Positions 24,340 to 32,732 of a stretch of DNA of 51,364 nt are shown in pieces. The stretch is from an uncultured Planctomycetia bacterium (GTDB lineage Bacteria > Planctomycetota > UBA1135 > GCA-002686595), in assembly GCA_938003765.1 (NCBI GenBank), contig CALKYE010000229.1, positions 1 to 51,364 on the forward strand, given 5' to 3'. The notes under the pieces were generated by a model. That model worked only from the letters and a program-made list of their open reading frames with translations, ran no database searches and was not told where the DNA came from. The translations under genes were made by a program, and so were the position numbers. The first letter of the stretch is position 1. Every line of letters begins with the position of its first letter.

Positions 24340-24801
24340 CTAGTAGCGGTCGTCGCGCCAGCCGCCGCGGTCACCGCGGTCACCGCGGTCGCCGCCGCCG
24401 TAGCCGCCGCGGTCGCCACCACGGCCACCACCGCCGCCGCCGTAGCCGCCGCCACCACCGCCGCCACCGCCGAAGCGACGGCCACCGCCGCCACCACCGC
24501 CGCCGCCGTAGCCACCGCCACCGCCACCGCCCGGACCGCGCGATTGCGGCGGACGATCATCGGCTTCGTTGACGCGCAGCGGGCGCCCGTCGAGGTCGGC
24601 GCCGTTGAGCTCTTGGATAGCAGCGGCAGCATCCTCGGGGCTGCCCATGCGAACGAACGCAAAGCCGCGGGGGCGGCCGGTCATCTTGTCTGCGACGATG
24701 GCGACTTCCGTCACCTTTCGTCCGTTGCTCTCGAAAGCAGCGCGCAGCGAGGCTTCGGTGGTCTTGAAGTTCAGGTTCCCGACGTAGAGTTTCGTGCCCA
24801 T
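24340..24801 (-). CDS. RRM RNA-binding protein with glycine-rich tail
   Basis: A 153-residue protein. Residues 1-80 are one RNA recognition motif: RNP2 is LYVGNL at 5-10, and RNP1 is RGFAFVRM in the late fifties. From about residue 90 the chain is almost all Gly with Tyr, Arg and Asp (RGG/GGY type), ending DDRY. This is the architecture of small cyanobacterial- and plant-type glycine-rich RBPs that act as RNA chaperones, often cold-induced. The 5' flank is noticeably AT-richer than the rest of the window and holds a 13-bp palindrome, so regulation at the promoter or leader is possible. The long G-run region of DNA is highly repetitive. Confidence 0.95.
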   Translation of the reverse strand: MGTKLYVGNLNFKTTEASLRAAFESNGRKVTEVAIVADKMTGRPRGFAFVRMGSPEDAAAAIQELNGADLDGRPLRVNEADDRPPQSRGPGGGGGGGYGGGGGGGGGRRFGGGGGGGGGYGGGGGGRGGDRGGYGGGDRGDRGDRGGWRDDRY

Positions 24802-24930
24802 TTCAAACAGTCAGTAGAAGTCAGCCCGCGCAGCCGTGCCAAACACCTGGAAGACCCGCGAAGCCAGTCAGTTGGGGGAAGAGCCTAGCGAGCGCCGCGC
24901 GGCCCGCCAGCGGAAACTTCATTTGGGCTT

Positions 24931-24943
24931 GTCAAGACTTGAC
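24931..24943. promoter_or_regulatory. Palindrome in the divergent RRM/acyl-ligase region
   Basis: GTCAAG-A-CTTGAC is a perfect 6+1+6 palindrome in the AT-richest part of the 204-bp divergent gap. TTGACA, a perfect -35 hexamer, reads out of it on the minus strand, but I see no matching -10 at standard distance. It is a candidate operator. Confidence 0.32.
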
Positions 24944-25005
24944 TCTGAGACGGCCGGTGTTCTCGATCCCAGGTTTGGAATGGCGCCCCCGACCGACGGA
25001 CCCCG

Positions 25006-26556
25006 ATGCACCTGAACCTGGCCAGCTTGCTCGACCGCGCGGCGGCGCTGCACCCCTCCCGTACCGCAGTGATCGAGGGGGCCCTGCGGCTCGACTATGC
25101 GCAGTTCGCGGGCCGCGCGCGCGCCCTCGCCGGGTGGCTGGCCTCCCGCGGCGTCGGCGCCGGCGACTGCGTCGCGTTGCTCGATCGCAACAGCAGCGCG
25201 TGCCTCGAGGCCTATTTCGCCGTCGCGCGACTCGGAGCTGTGCTCGCGCCGCTCAATGTCCGCCTCTCGTCCAGGGAACTTGCATTCATCCTGGAGGACT
25301 GCGGCGCACGCTGGCTCCTGGCCGGTCCGGAGCAGCAGGCGAACGTGCGCGAACTCGTCGCCACGGCGGCTCGCGCGCCGGCTCTGCTGTGGCTCGGCGC
25401 ACCACCCGCCGAGGGGCCCGCAGGAGCGCAGTACGAGGACGCTCTCGCGCATCCGCCCCACGGCGAACCGGCCCGGCTTCCCGCGGACGCGTTGGCGCAC
25501 CTCTACTACACGAGCGGGACCACCGGCCGGCCGAAGGGCGTGATGCTCTCGCACCAGAACGTGTGGGTGCACGCGCTGGCGGCCGTGGCCGAGCTCGGGC
25601 TGAGCGACGCGGACACCTGGGGCCACATCGCGCCGCTGTTCCACCTCGCCGACGCGTGGGCGACGTTCGCGATCACGTGGGTCGGCGGCCGCCACGTGAT
25701 CGTGCCGCACTTCGAGGAGCGCGCCGTGCTCGAGGCCTTCGAGCGCGAGCGCATCACGATCACCAACCTGGTGCCCACGATGCTCACGCGGCTGGTGCGC
25801 CACCCCGGCGCCGATCAGCGCGACTTCACGGCCCTGCGCCGGATCCTGTCCGGCGGCGCGCCGATCGCGCCCGAGGTGGTGCGCGAGATCATGCGCGTGT
25901 TCCGCTGCGAGTACGTGCAGACCTACGGCATGACCGAGACGAGCCCGTACCTCACGCTCAGCCTGTTGAAGGACAGCCTGCGCGCGCTGCCGCCCGAGCA
26001 GCAGTTCGTCTACCGCGCCAAGACCGGGCGCGCGTTCGCGGCGGTCGAGCTCGCGGTCATCGGCGACGACGGCCTCGCCGTGCCGCGCGACGGCGTGAGC
26101 GTGGGCGAGATCCGGGCGCGAGGTCCGACGGTGACGAGCGGCTACTGGAAGCGGCCCGACGAGACGCGCGCCGCGTTCGACGGCGACTGGCTCAAGACCG
26201 GCGACCTCGCCACGATCGACAGCGAGGGCTACCTGCAGATCGTCGACCGCAAGAAGGACATGATCATCACCGGGGGCGAGAAGGTGTACTCGACCGAGGT
26301 GGAGCACGTGCTCTACGAGCATCCGGCCGTGCTCGAAGCGGCGGTGTTCGGCGCTCCCGACGAGCTGTGGGGCGAGTCCGTGCGCGCGGCGATCACGCTG
26401 CGCAGCGGGGCGAGCGCCTCCGAGGCCGAGCTGATCGAGTTCTGCCGCGCGCGCCTCACGCACTACAAGTGCCCGCGCAAGGTCGCCGTGCTCGCCGAGT
26501 TGCCCAAGACGGGCAGCGGTAAGATCCAGAAGTCGGTGCTGCGCGCGCTGGCCTGA
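25006..26556 (+). CDS. AMP-dependent long-chain acyl-CoA ligase-like enzyme
   Basis: A 516-residue ANL-family adenylating enzyme. The motifs YYTSGTTGRPKGVMLSHQNV near residue 165, QTYGMTETSP near 305, and LKTGDLATIDSEGYLQIVDRKKDMIITGGEKVYSTEVE near 395 are all intact, as is the terminal catalytic Lys in TGSGKIQKS. It should form acyl-AMP and then acyl-CoA from a fatty or other carboxylic acid. It stands alone, divergent from the RRM gene. It is clearly distinct from the cluster ligase at 15686 (different flanks and linker), so it is probably a fatty-acid activating enzyme. Confidence 0.92.
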   Translation: MHLNLASLLDRAAALHPSRTAVIEGALRLDYAQFAGRARALAGWLASRGVGAGDCVALLDRNSSACLEAYFAVARLGAVLAPLNVRLSSRELAFILEDCGARWLLAGPEQQANVRELVATAARAPALLWLGAPPAEGPAGAQYEDALAHPPHGEPARLPADALAHLYYTSGTTGRPKGVMLSHQNVWVHALAAVAELGLSDADTWGHIAPLFHLADAWATFAITWVGGRHVIVPHFEERAVLEAFERERITITNLVPTMLTRLVRHPGADQRDFTALRRILSGGAPIAPEVVREIMRVFRCEYVQTYGMTETSPYLTLSLLKDSLRALPPEQQFVYRAKTGRAFAAVELAVIGDDGLAVPRDGVSVGEIRARGPTVTSGYWKRPDETRAAFDGDWLKTGDLATIDSEGYLQIVDRKKDMIITGGEKVYSTEVEHVLYEHPAVLEAAVFGAPDELWGESVRAAITLRSGASASEAELIEFCRARLTHYKCPRKVAVLAELPKTGSGKIQKSVLRALA

Positions 26557-26694
26557 CCACGGCGGGTCCGCGGCTCGAGATCCAGGCGGCGACGCGGAAA
26601 ACCGCCATTCGCCGAACCCCCGCGAGCGACCCCGGCATCGTGCCTGTGCGCCACACCCGGCGCCCCCAGTCCGCACCGTCCCGCGAGGCGCTCG

Positions 26695-28863
26695 ATGAAT
26701 GCTCTCTTCCGTACCGCGGCCGCGACCTTCGCGCTGACGACCGCCGCAGCAGCCCAGACCTTCCAAGTCGACACGGTCCGCACGCCGCAGGGTCTGCCGG
26801 GCGCCAGCGGCTTCACCGAGAACGTCGAGCTCTTCGACGTGGATGGCGACGGAGACTCGGACGCGCTGTGGGCCAACGGCGGCGAGTTCGGCGTCCAGCA
26901 GAACCGCCTGTGGATCAACTCCGGGTTCGCCCAGGGTGGAACGGTCGGGTTCTTCGCCGACGAGACCGCCACGCGCTATCCAGGCGTGCTCGACGGGAGC
27001 CGCGACATCGACTTCGTCGACCTCGACGGCGACGGCGACTTCGACCTGTTCGTCTCGAACACCTCCGGCATCTCCAACCAGAGCTGCCGCTTCCTCGTGA
27101 ACATGGGCGGCTCGCAGGGCGGACAGCCCGGCTTCTTCCAGGACCAGACCCAGGCGCGCTACGTCAACGTCGGCCTCAACGACGGCGTGAGCACGCACTC
27201 GTCCGTCGCGCCGAGCCTGGCGCTCGCGAGCGGCGGCTACATCGACTGGTCCTGCGACAGCGTGTTCTTCGACCTCGACAACGACGGCGACAGCGACCTG
27301 GTGCAGGCGACCTACGGCAGCCTCTCGTTGGGCAAGTCCCCCACGCGGCTGTTCCTCAACGACGGCGACGGGTTCTTCGAGGAGTTCAACCCCAGCGGAT
27401 TCCAACTCGCCGGCTCGGACATCAGCCCCGGTTCGCCGGGCCTGTGGTGCGAGGGCGTGCAGCGCCAGCGGACGACCGACACCACGGGAGCGGAGTGCGA
27501 CATCTCCAACGTGTCGGTCTCGGTCGACGGCGGCGACTTCGACGGCGACTTCGATGTGGACTTCCTGCTCGGCGAGAAGAACGACGAGGCGCGCATCATC
27601 CGCAACCGCAGCGTCGAGAACGGCGGCGCGCTGGGCTTCCGCGACATGAGCTCCGCGTCTTTCGGTGTGGCGGACTGGGCGCCGTTGCTCGGCAGCTACG
27701 AGCAGGAGTTCGGCGACCTCGACGACGACAACGACTTCGACCTCTTCGGCACGAACTGGAACGGCACCTGCAACACCGTCTCGCTCAACGACGGCGCGAG
27801 TTTCTTCGGAACGCCGGCCACGATCGCCAACTCGTGCACGCGCCACGACGAGCCGGACTTCATCGACTACGACAACGACGGCGACCTGGACGTGATCGTC
27901 GCCGCGCGCGCGGCGGTCGAAGAGCTGTACCACAACGACGGATCAGGTCAGGGCGCCGCCTCGCTCACTTCGATCAGCGGAGTGCTGCCCACGTTCATCG
28001 CCAACGCGATGGGCGTCGACGCGGTCGACACCGACCTCGACGGCGACGTGGACCTGTGGTTCGCCAACGACTTCGACGACCCCGAGACGCACCTCATCAA
28101 CCTGTCGGGCGCGCCGGACACGCACGCGCCGCGGGTCAGCGCGCTGGAGCAGGTCCCCAACCGCAACGCGGGCCCGGCGCCGACCGTCGTGCGCGCGCAC
28201 GTGTTCGACAACAGCGCGTGGTACGTGACGGCGTTCGACCTCACGGTCCTCGAGTACAGCGTGAACGGCGGCCCCTTCAGCGCGACGCCGATGCGCTTCA
28301 ACGGAGGCCAGGTCTTCCGCGGCGAGATCCCGGGCTTCGCGACGGGCTCGATCGACTACCGCGTGCGCTCGACGGACGTCCACGGCAACAGCGGCGTCTC
28401 GCAGACTCGCAACTTCAGCGTCGGCGCGTGCGTCGGCGACCCAGTCGTCTACTGCACGGCGAAGACCAACTCCGCGGGCTGCGTGCCGGCCATCGGCTTC
28501 AGCGGCGCGCCCAGCGCGAGCGCGGGCTCGGGCTTCGTGATCCATGCGACGCAGTCGCTCGACAACAAGGCCGGCCTGCTCTTCTACAGCCTCTCCGGCG
28601 GCAAGATCACGCCGTACCAAGGCGGCTTCCTGTGCGTGAAGTCCCCGACGATCCGCACGAACCTGCTCAACTCCGGCGCGAGCGGAGCACCGCCCTGCAC
28701 GGGCGTGTTCAGCTTCGACTTCAACGCGCACATCGCTGCGAGCGGCAATCCGACGCTGCAGACACCGGGTCAAGCCGTGTGGGCGCAGTTCTGGAGCCGC
28801 GATCCGCAGGCGAGCTTCCAGACCAACCGCACCGACGCGCTGGCGTTCTTCGTGTGTCCGTGA
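26695..28863 (+). CDS. Exported FG-GAP/VCBS repeat protein with four-Cys C-terminal module
   Basis: A 722-residue secreted protein. The signal peptide ends near AAAAQ at residue 20. Residues 40-470 hold about seven calcium-loop repeats of the DxDxDGDxD kind (FDVDGDGDSD, VDLDGDGDFD, FDLDNDGDSD, IDYDNDGDLD, VDTDLDGDVD), forming a beta-propeller-like array. Residues 585-722 are a separate module with Cys in VYCTAK, GCVP, LCVK and PPCTG. The same module ends the proteins at 33715 and 35969, so it is probably a secretion, sorting or surface-attachment domain. The start ATG begins right at the signal peptide. No operon partner is evident; a GC hairpin follows the stop. Confidence 0.9.
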   Translation: MNALFRTAAATFALTTAAAAQTFQVDTVRTPQGLPGASGFTENVELFDVDGDGDSDALWANGGEFGVQQNRLWINSGFAQGGTVGFFADETATRYPGVLDGSRDIDFVDLDGDGDFDLFVSNTSGISNQSCRFLVNMGGSQGGQPGFFQDQTQARYVNVGLNDGVSTHSSVAPSLALASGGYIDWSCDSVFFDLDNDGDSDLVQATYGSLSLGKSPTRLFLNDGDGFFEEFNPSGFQLAGSDISPGSPGLWCEGVQRQRTTDTTGAECDISNVSVSVDGGDFDGDFDVDFLLGEKNDEARIIRNRSVENGGALGFRDMSSASFGVADWAPLLGSYEQEFGDLDDDNDFDLFGTNWNGTCNTVSLNDGASFFGTPATIANSCTRHDEPDFIDYDNDGDLDVIVAARAAVEELYHNDGSGQGAASLTSISGVLPTFIANAMGVDAVDTDLDGDVDLWFANDFDDPETHLINLSGAPDTHAPRVSALEQVPNRNAGPAPTVVRAHVFDNSAWYVTAFDLTVLEYSVNGGPFSATPMRFNGGQVFRGEIPGFATGSIDYRVRSTDVHGNSGVSQTRNFSVGACVGDPVVYCTAKTNSAGCVPAIGFSGAPSASAGSGFVIHATQSLDNKAGLLFYSLSGGKITPYQGGFLCVKSPTIRTNLLNSGASGAPPCTGVFSFDFNAHIAASGNPTLQTPGQAVWAQFWSRDPQASFQTNRTDALAFFVCP

Positions 28864-28865
28864 CC

Positions 28866-28897
28866 GCGCGCGCGCGCTGACGTCGTCGCGCGCGCGC
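28866..28897 (+). terminator. Probable hairpin terminator (no clear U-tract)
   Basis: A run of alternating GC (12 nt and 10 nt) pairs as a 10-bp stem around a short loop, starting 3 nt after the FG-GAP stop. No T-run follows, so this may be a hairpin attenuator or a Z-DNA-prone tract. Confidence 0.42.
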
Positions 28898-29133
28898 AGA
28901 ACGCCGCGGAGACTCACGGCTCTCGCCGCTGCACGGCGCGCGCGTCGCGAGCTCTCCACCGGATCGAGCGCGCCTCGATCGCGATCGCCCGCGCAGCAGC
29001 GAGACGCTCGCCGCAGTGGAAACCTGCGCCTGCGTAGCAGTGCGTAGCGCGCACGGGACGTTGGCCGAGATCACCGCCTCGCTCGCGCGGCGCGACTAGT
29101 CTTGGCGAGTGCGCTCATTGCGAGCGCCGCGTC

Positions 29134-30675
29134 GTGAAGGTCCTCCACATCACTCGCACGCTGCCCCAGGAGATGCTGGGGCCGATGTATCTCTCGCGCG
29201 CCGTCAAGGACGCGGGCCATCAGATGCGCGCGATCTGCCTGCCCGACCCGCTCTGGCTGCGCAAGATCGAGGAGTACCGCCCCGACGTGATCACGTGGTC
29301 GCTCATGACGGGCAACCACCGCCAGATCTTCGACGTCAATCGCTACCTCAAGTCGAAGTTCCGCTTCTTCTCGCTGATGGGCGGCCCGCACGTGACCTTC
29401 GTGCCCGAGAGCGCGCGCGAGAGCGGAGTCGACGCGCTGTGCATCGGCGAAGGCGAGCAGGCGCTGGTCGAACTGCTCGACACGCTCGAGCGCGGCGGCG
29501 ACTGGCGCGGCATCGACAACCTCGCCTGGGCCGACGAGCACGGCGAGGTCCACAAGAACAAGCTGCGTCCGCTGGTGCGCAACCTCGACGAGTTGGGCTT
29601 CCCCGATCGCTCGTTGATCTACGACGCGCAAGCGCTCTATCGCAACAGCCCCCGCAAGGTGTTCCTGACGCAGCGCGGCTGTCCGATGCTGTGCACGTTC
29701 TGCTTCCACCACGCGTGGAAGAACAAGATCTACAAGGCCAAGAACAGCGAGTACGTCCGCAAGCGCTCGGTCAGCCACGTGATCGCCGAAGCTCTGGAAG
29801 TGCGCGAGCGCTACGGCCTGGAGTTCGTCCACTTCCTCGACGACATCTTCAACATCAAGAGCGAGTGGCTGGCCGAGTTCTGCGAGCGCTGGCCGCGCGA
29901 GGTCGGACTGCCCTTCGACGTGATCCTGATGGCGAACCTCACCAAGGAGGAGCACGTCGCGCAGCTCAAGTCGGCCGGCTGCGTGTACGCGCGCATCGCC
30001 TTCGAGGCCGCCAACGACTACGTGCGCAACGAGGTGTTCCGCAAGAACACCGAACGCGAGCAGCTCACGAACGCGGCGCGCTGGATCAAGCAGCACGGCA
30101 TCCGCCTGGGCTCGCTGAACATGCTCGGCGGTCCGGGTGGAACGCTCGAGGACGAGTTCGACACCGTCCGGCTCAACATCGAGTGCCAGGTCGACCACCC
30201 GCTGTGCTCGATCGTGCAGCCCTACCCCGAGTTCGAGATCAACGAGATCACGCGCAGCATGGGCATCGCGGTCGCCAGCTACGACCAGTTCCCGTCGCAG
30301 TTCAACCGCTCGGCCACGATCGAGCTGCCGCAGAAGCTCCAGATCGAGAACCTGCACAAGTGGTTCCCGGTGCTCGTGCGCCACCCGGCCCTGATGCCGC
30401 TCGCGCGCCGCACGGTCGACAAGCGCTGGCTGCGCAAACCGCTGCTCGCGATGTACATGCTCTACTCCGAGTGGCTGGTCACCGAGCAGAACCAGCTCTA
30501 CAACCGCGCGCGCGGGCTGGAGCGGCTCTGGCGTTGGGGACCGCTCGACTTCGCCTCGCGTGTGATCACGAAAGGCGCTCTGCGAGCCGTCGGAGCGATC
30601 GGCGGACGCGTGGTGCAGCGCCTGAGCACACGCCTGCAGATGGGCGACGAGCGTGTCGTGGCGCACATGGACTGA
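29134..30675 (+). CDS. B12-binding-type radical SAM enzyme
   Basis: A 513-residue radical SAM protein read from a GTG at 29134, where the first beta strand begins (VKVLHITRTLPQ). Residues 1-140 form a Rossmann-like domain, as in cobalamin-binding radical SAM proteins, with no plain DxHxxG motif seen. The radical cluster ligands are Cys183/Cys187/Cys190 (CPMLCTFC). HFLDDIFNIKSEW and GSLNMLGGPGG lie in the TIM barrel. The C-terminal 100 residues are basic and helical. It belongs to the HpnJ/BchE-like superfamily with unknown product. It is 59 nt upstream of moaA, probably in one transcript. Confidence 0.92.
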   Translation: MKVLHITRTLPQEMLGPMYLSRAVKDAGHQMRAICLPDPLWLRKIEEYRPDVITWSLMTGNHRQIFDVNRYLKSKFRFFSLMGGPHVTFVPESARESGVDALCIGEGEQALVELLDTLERGGDWRGIDNLAWADEHGEVHKNKLRPLVRNLDELGFPDRSLIYDAQALYRNSPRKVFLTQRGCPMLCTFCFHHAWKNKIYKAKNSEYVRKRSVSHVIAEALEVRERYGLEFVHFLDDIFNIKSEWLAEFCERWPREVGLPFDVILMANLTKEEHVAQLKSAGCVYARIAFEAANDYVRNEVFRKNTEREQLTNAARWIKQHGIRLGSLNMLGGPGGTLEDEFDTVRLNIECQVDHPLCSIVQPYPEFEINEITRSMGIAVASYDQFPSQFNRSATIELPQKLQIENLHKWFPVLVRHPALMPLARRTVDKRWLRKPLLAMYMLYSEWLVTEQNQLYNRARGLERLWRWGPLDFASRVITKGALRAVGAIGGRVVQRLSTRLQMGDERVVAHMD

Positions 30676-30734
30676 ACCGCGCGTCCGGGTCGCGCGCCTT
30701 TCGAAGCGCGCCGCGGCGGCGCATACTGGCGGGG

Positions 30735-31760
30735 ATGTCCGCACTGCGCGACACGCTGAACAGACCCCTGCGCAACCTGCGCGTGTCGGTCACCGATCGC
30801 TGCAACCTGCGCTGCGCCTACTGCATGCCCGAGGAGGAGTACCGCTGGCTGCCGCGGCGCGACATCCTGCACTTCGGCGAGATGTCGGCCATCGTCGACG
30901 CGTTCTGCCTGCTGGGCGTCGACAAGGTCCGCATCACCGGCGGCGAGCCCCTGCTGCGGCGCGAACTCGAACGCTTCGTCGAGCAGCTCTCGCGGCGGAG
31001 CGCCATCAAGGATCTCGCCTTGACGACCAACGGCTTGTTGCTCGCGCAGCAGGCGACGGCGCTCAAGCAAGCGGGCTTGCAACGCGTGACCGTCAGCCTC
31101 GACACGCTCGACGAGTCCGTGTTCGAGCAGCTCACGCGCCGCAAGGGCCTGAGCGACGTGATCGCAGGCATCGATGCAGCGTCGGCGCTGTGGCCCGGTC
31201 GCGTGAAGCTCGACATGGTGGTGCTGCGCGGCGTCAACGACCACGAGATCGAAGCGCTGCTCGAGTTCGCGCGCCAGCGTTCGGTCGAGCTGCGCTACAT
31301 CGAGTACATGGACGTGGGCGGCGCCACGAACTGGTCCACGGACAAGGTCGTCTCGCGCGCCGAGCTGCTCGAGCGCCTGTCGCGGCGCTACGGCGCGATC
31401 GAGGAGTTGCGCGAGGACTCGTCGGCGCCGGCGGAGCGCTTCCGCCTTCCCGACGGCACGGTGTTCGGCGTCATCGCCTCGACCACGGCGCCGTTCTGCT
31501 CCAAGTGCGACCGCAGCCGACTCACGGCCGACGGCTCGTGGTACCTGTGCCTGTACGCTCGCGTGGGGATCGATCTGAAGGCGCTGCTGCGCGGCGGCGC
31601 GTCGACGGAGGAGATCGCGGCGCGCATCGCAGCGGTGTGGGGCGCCCGCGCCGACCGCGGCGCCGAGCTGCGACTCGAGGAGCGCGCGCGCGGTCCGCTG
31701 CTCGACGCGCAGGCGCTGCGCGACGATCCGCGACTCGAGATGCACACCCGCGGGGGCTGA
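30735..31760 (+). CDS. moaA: GTP 3',8-cyclase
   Basis: A 341-residue radical SAM enzyme that makes cyclic dehydro-GTP, the first step of molybdenum cofactor synthesis (with MoaC). N-terminal cluster Cys are in DRCNLRCAYCMP (CxxxCxxC). ITGGEPLLRREL is the SAM-binding loop. The C-terminal cluster is in FCSKCDRSRLTADGSWYLC (CxxCx13C). The protein ends RGG, the usual MoaA C-terminal GG. The ATG at 30735 has GGGG just upstream. Its neighbours are a second radical SAM gene and a split SenB-like glycosyltransferase 18 nt downstream. No moaC, moaD or moaE is in the window. Confidence 0.96.
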   Translation: MSALRDTLNRPLRNLRVSVTDRCNLRCAYCMPEEEYRWLPRRDILHFGEMSAIVDAFCLLGVDKVRITGGEPLLRRELERFVEQLSRRSAIKDLALTTNGLLLAQQATALKQAGLQRVTVSLDTLDESVFEQLTRRKGLSDVIAGIDAASALWPGRVKLDMVVLRGVNDHEIEALLEFARQRSVELRYIEYMDVGGATNWSTDKVVSRAELLERLSRRYGAIEELREDSSAPAERFRLPDGTVFGVIASTTAPFCSKCDRSRLTADGSWYLCLYARVGIDLKALLRGGASTEEIAARIAAVWGARADRGAELRLEERARGPLLDAQALRDDPRLEMHTRGG

Positions 31761-31778
31761 CCTCCCCCTCGTCCACGG

Positions 31779-32171
31779 ATGCGCATCGCGATCGTCACCC
31801 CGGCCGGCGCCGTCCGACGCAACGGCAACCGCACCACCGCGCTGCGCTGGGCCAAGCGCTTGCGCGAGCTCGGCGCGAGCGCGCGGGTGCTGCACGAGTG
31901 GCGTGGCGAACCCGCCGAGGTGCTGATCGCGCTCCACGCCTCGCGCAGCGCGGATTCAGCCGAGCGTTGGCTCGCGGAGCGCCGCGGCGCCCCGCTGGTG
32001 ATCGGACTCAGCGGCACGGACATCTACGGAGAGCTCGCGCACGATTCGCGCGCGCTGAGCGCGTTGTCCGCAGCCTCCGCGATCGTCGCGCTGCAACCGA
32101 TGGCCTGCGAACGACTGCCCGCCGCGCTGCGCCCCAAGTGCGTCGCGATCCAGCAGTCGGCGCCGGATTGA
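31779..32171 (+). CDS. senB: SenB-like selenosugar synthase, N-terminal half (ends at in-frame TGA)
   Basis: A 130-residue open frame matching the N-terminal domain of SenB-type (TIGR04348-like) glycosyltransferases. IAIVTPAGAVRRNGNRTTALRW, LIALHASRS, PLVIGLSGTDIY and VALQPMACERLP fall in the expected order. The frame stops at TGA 32169-32171 in the linker between the two Rossmann domains. Reading through the TGA gives the missing C-terminal half in the same frame (32172-32732), so this and the next entry are one gene of 317 codons. Causes could be a nonsense mutation (for example CGA to TGA), a sequence error, or recoding; see the findings. It follows moaA by 18 nt. Confidence 0.75.
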   Translation: MRIAIVTPAGAVRRNGNRTTALRWAKRLRELGASARVLHEWRGEPAEVLIALHASRSADSAERWLAERRGAPLVIGLSGTDIYGELAHDSRALSALSAASAIVALQPMACERLPAALRPKCVAIQQSAPD

Positions 32172-32210
32172 AGCGGACGCGAACGCACGCCGGAGGCGTT
32201 CGAGGTCTGC
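32169..32210 (+). other. In-frame TGA followed by a stable hairpin (SECIS-like)
   Basis: The TGA is at 32169-32171. From 32173 to 32210 the RNA can fold into an outer 6-bp stem (GCGGAC with GUCUGC, one G-U), a small internal loop, and an inner 7-bp stem (CGAACGC with GCGUUCG) with a 9-nt loop. An alternative small stem CGCC/GGCG has a GGA apical loop about 20 nt from the UGA. That spacing and G-containing loop are within the loose rules for bacterial SECIS elements, but GC-rich DNA makes hairpins by chance. Confidence 0.35.
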
Positions 32211-32732
32211 GTGGTGGGCCACTTGCGGGCCGTGAAGGATCCGCTGCTCGCCGCCGAGGCGTCGGCGCTGCTTCCGAGCGAGTCTCGCGTGCGCGTGGTT
32301 CACATCGGCGCCTGCCTGGAGGCTCAGTACGAGCCGCTGGTGCGCGCGCAGATGCAGCGCAATCCACGCTACGTGTGGTTGGGACCGCGCTCGCGCTCCG
32401 AGACCCTGGCGCAGATCGCTCGCGCGCACGTGCTGGCGCTGACGTCGCGAGCCGAGGGCGGCGCCAACGTGGTGGCCGAGGCGCTGATGGCCGGGACCGT
32501 CGTGCTCGCGACTCGGATCGAAGGCGCCGTCGGACAACTCGGCGAGCGCTACGAGGGCTTCTTCCCAGTGGGCGACGCGCGCGCGCTGGCCGAACTCCTG
32601 CTGCGGTGCGAGCGCGACCCGACGTTCTTCGCGCGTCTGCGCGACTCGTGCGCTCAACTGCGGAGCCAGTTCGATCCCGCGCGCGAGCGCGAGAGCTGGC
32701 GCACGCTCTTGCGAGCGCTAGCGCCGGCGTAG
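32211..32732 (+). CDS. SenB-like selenosugar synthase, C-terminal half
   Basis: A 173-residue frame in phase with the N-terminal half; the continuous reading from 32172 begins SGRERTPEAFEVCVVGHL. VVGHLRAVKDPLL starts the second Rossmann domain, NPRYVWLGPRS and AEGGANVVAEALMAG form the nucleotide-sugar-binding site, and RYEGFFPVGDARALAELL ends the GT-B fold. SenB joins a UDP-sugar to selenide to make selenosugar for selenoneine. The companion SenA and SenC genes are not in this window. The GTG at 32211 would start inside a beta strand, so it is not a natural start. The stop overlaps the convergent GT2 gene by 15 bp. Confidence 0.72.
   Translation: MVGHLRAVKDPLLAAEASALLPSESRVRVVHIGACLEAQYEPLVRAQMQRNPRYVWLGPRSRSETLAQIARAHVLALTSRAEGGANVVAEALMAGTVVLATRIEGAVGQLGERYEGFFPVGDARALAELLLRCERDPTFFARLRDSCAQLRSQFDPARERESWRTLLRALAPA

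Noticed and set aside
24350..24540. GGT/GCC-rich tract as a CRISPR or satellite repeat
   Set aside because: It encodes the glycine-rich tail of the RRM protein in frame.
24919..27933. Very long open frame on the minus strand opposite the acyl ligase and FG-GAP genes (about 1000 codons)
   Set aside because: Composition is Arg/Ala/Val-rich with no domain. It lies wholly antisense to two clear genes and arises from high GC third positions; similar shadows exist at 10144-12447 and 5279-7609.
28721..29074. Minus-strand open frame in the gap before the radical SAM gene
   Set aside because: Arg/Ser-rich, no ribosome site, and it overlaps the end of the FG-GAP gene; typical shadow.
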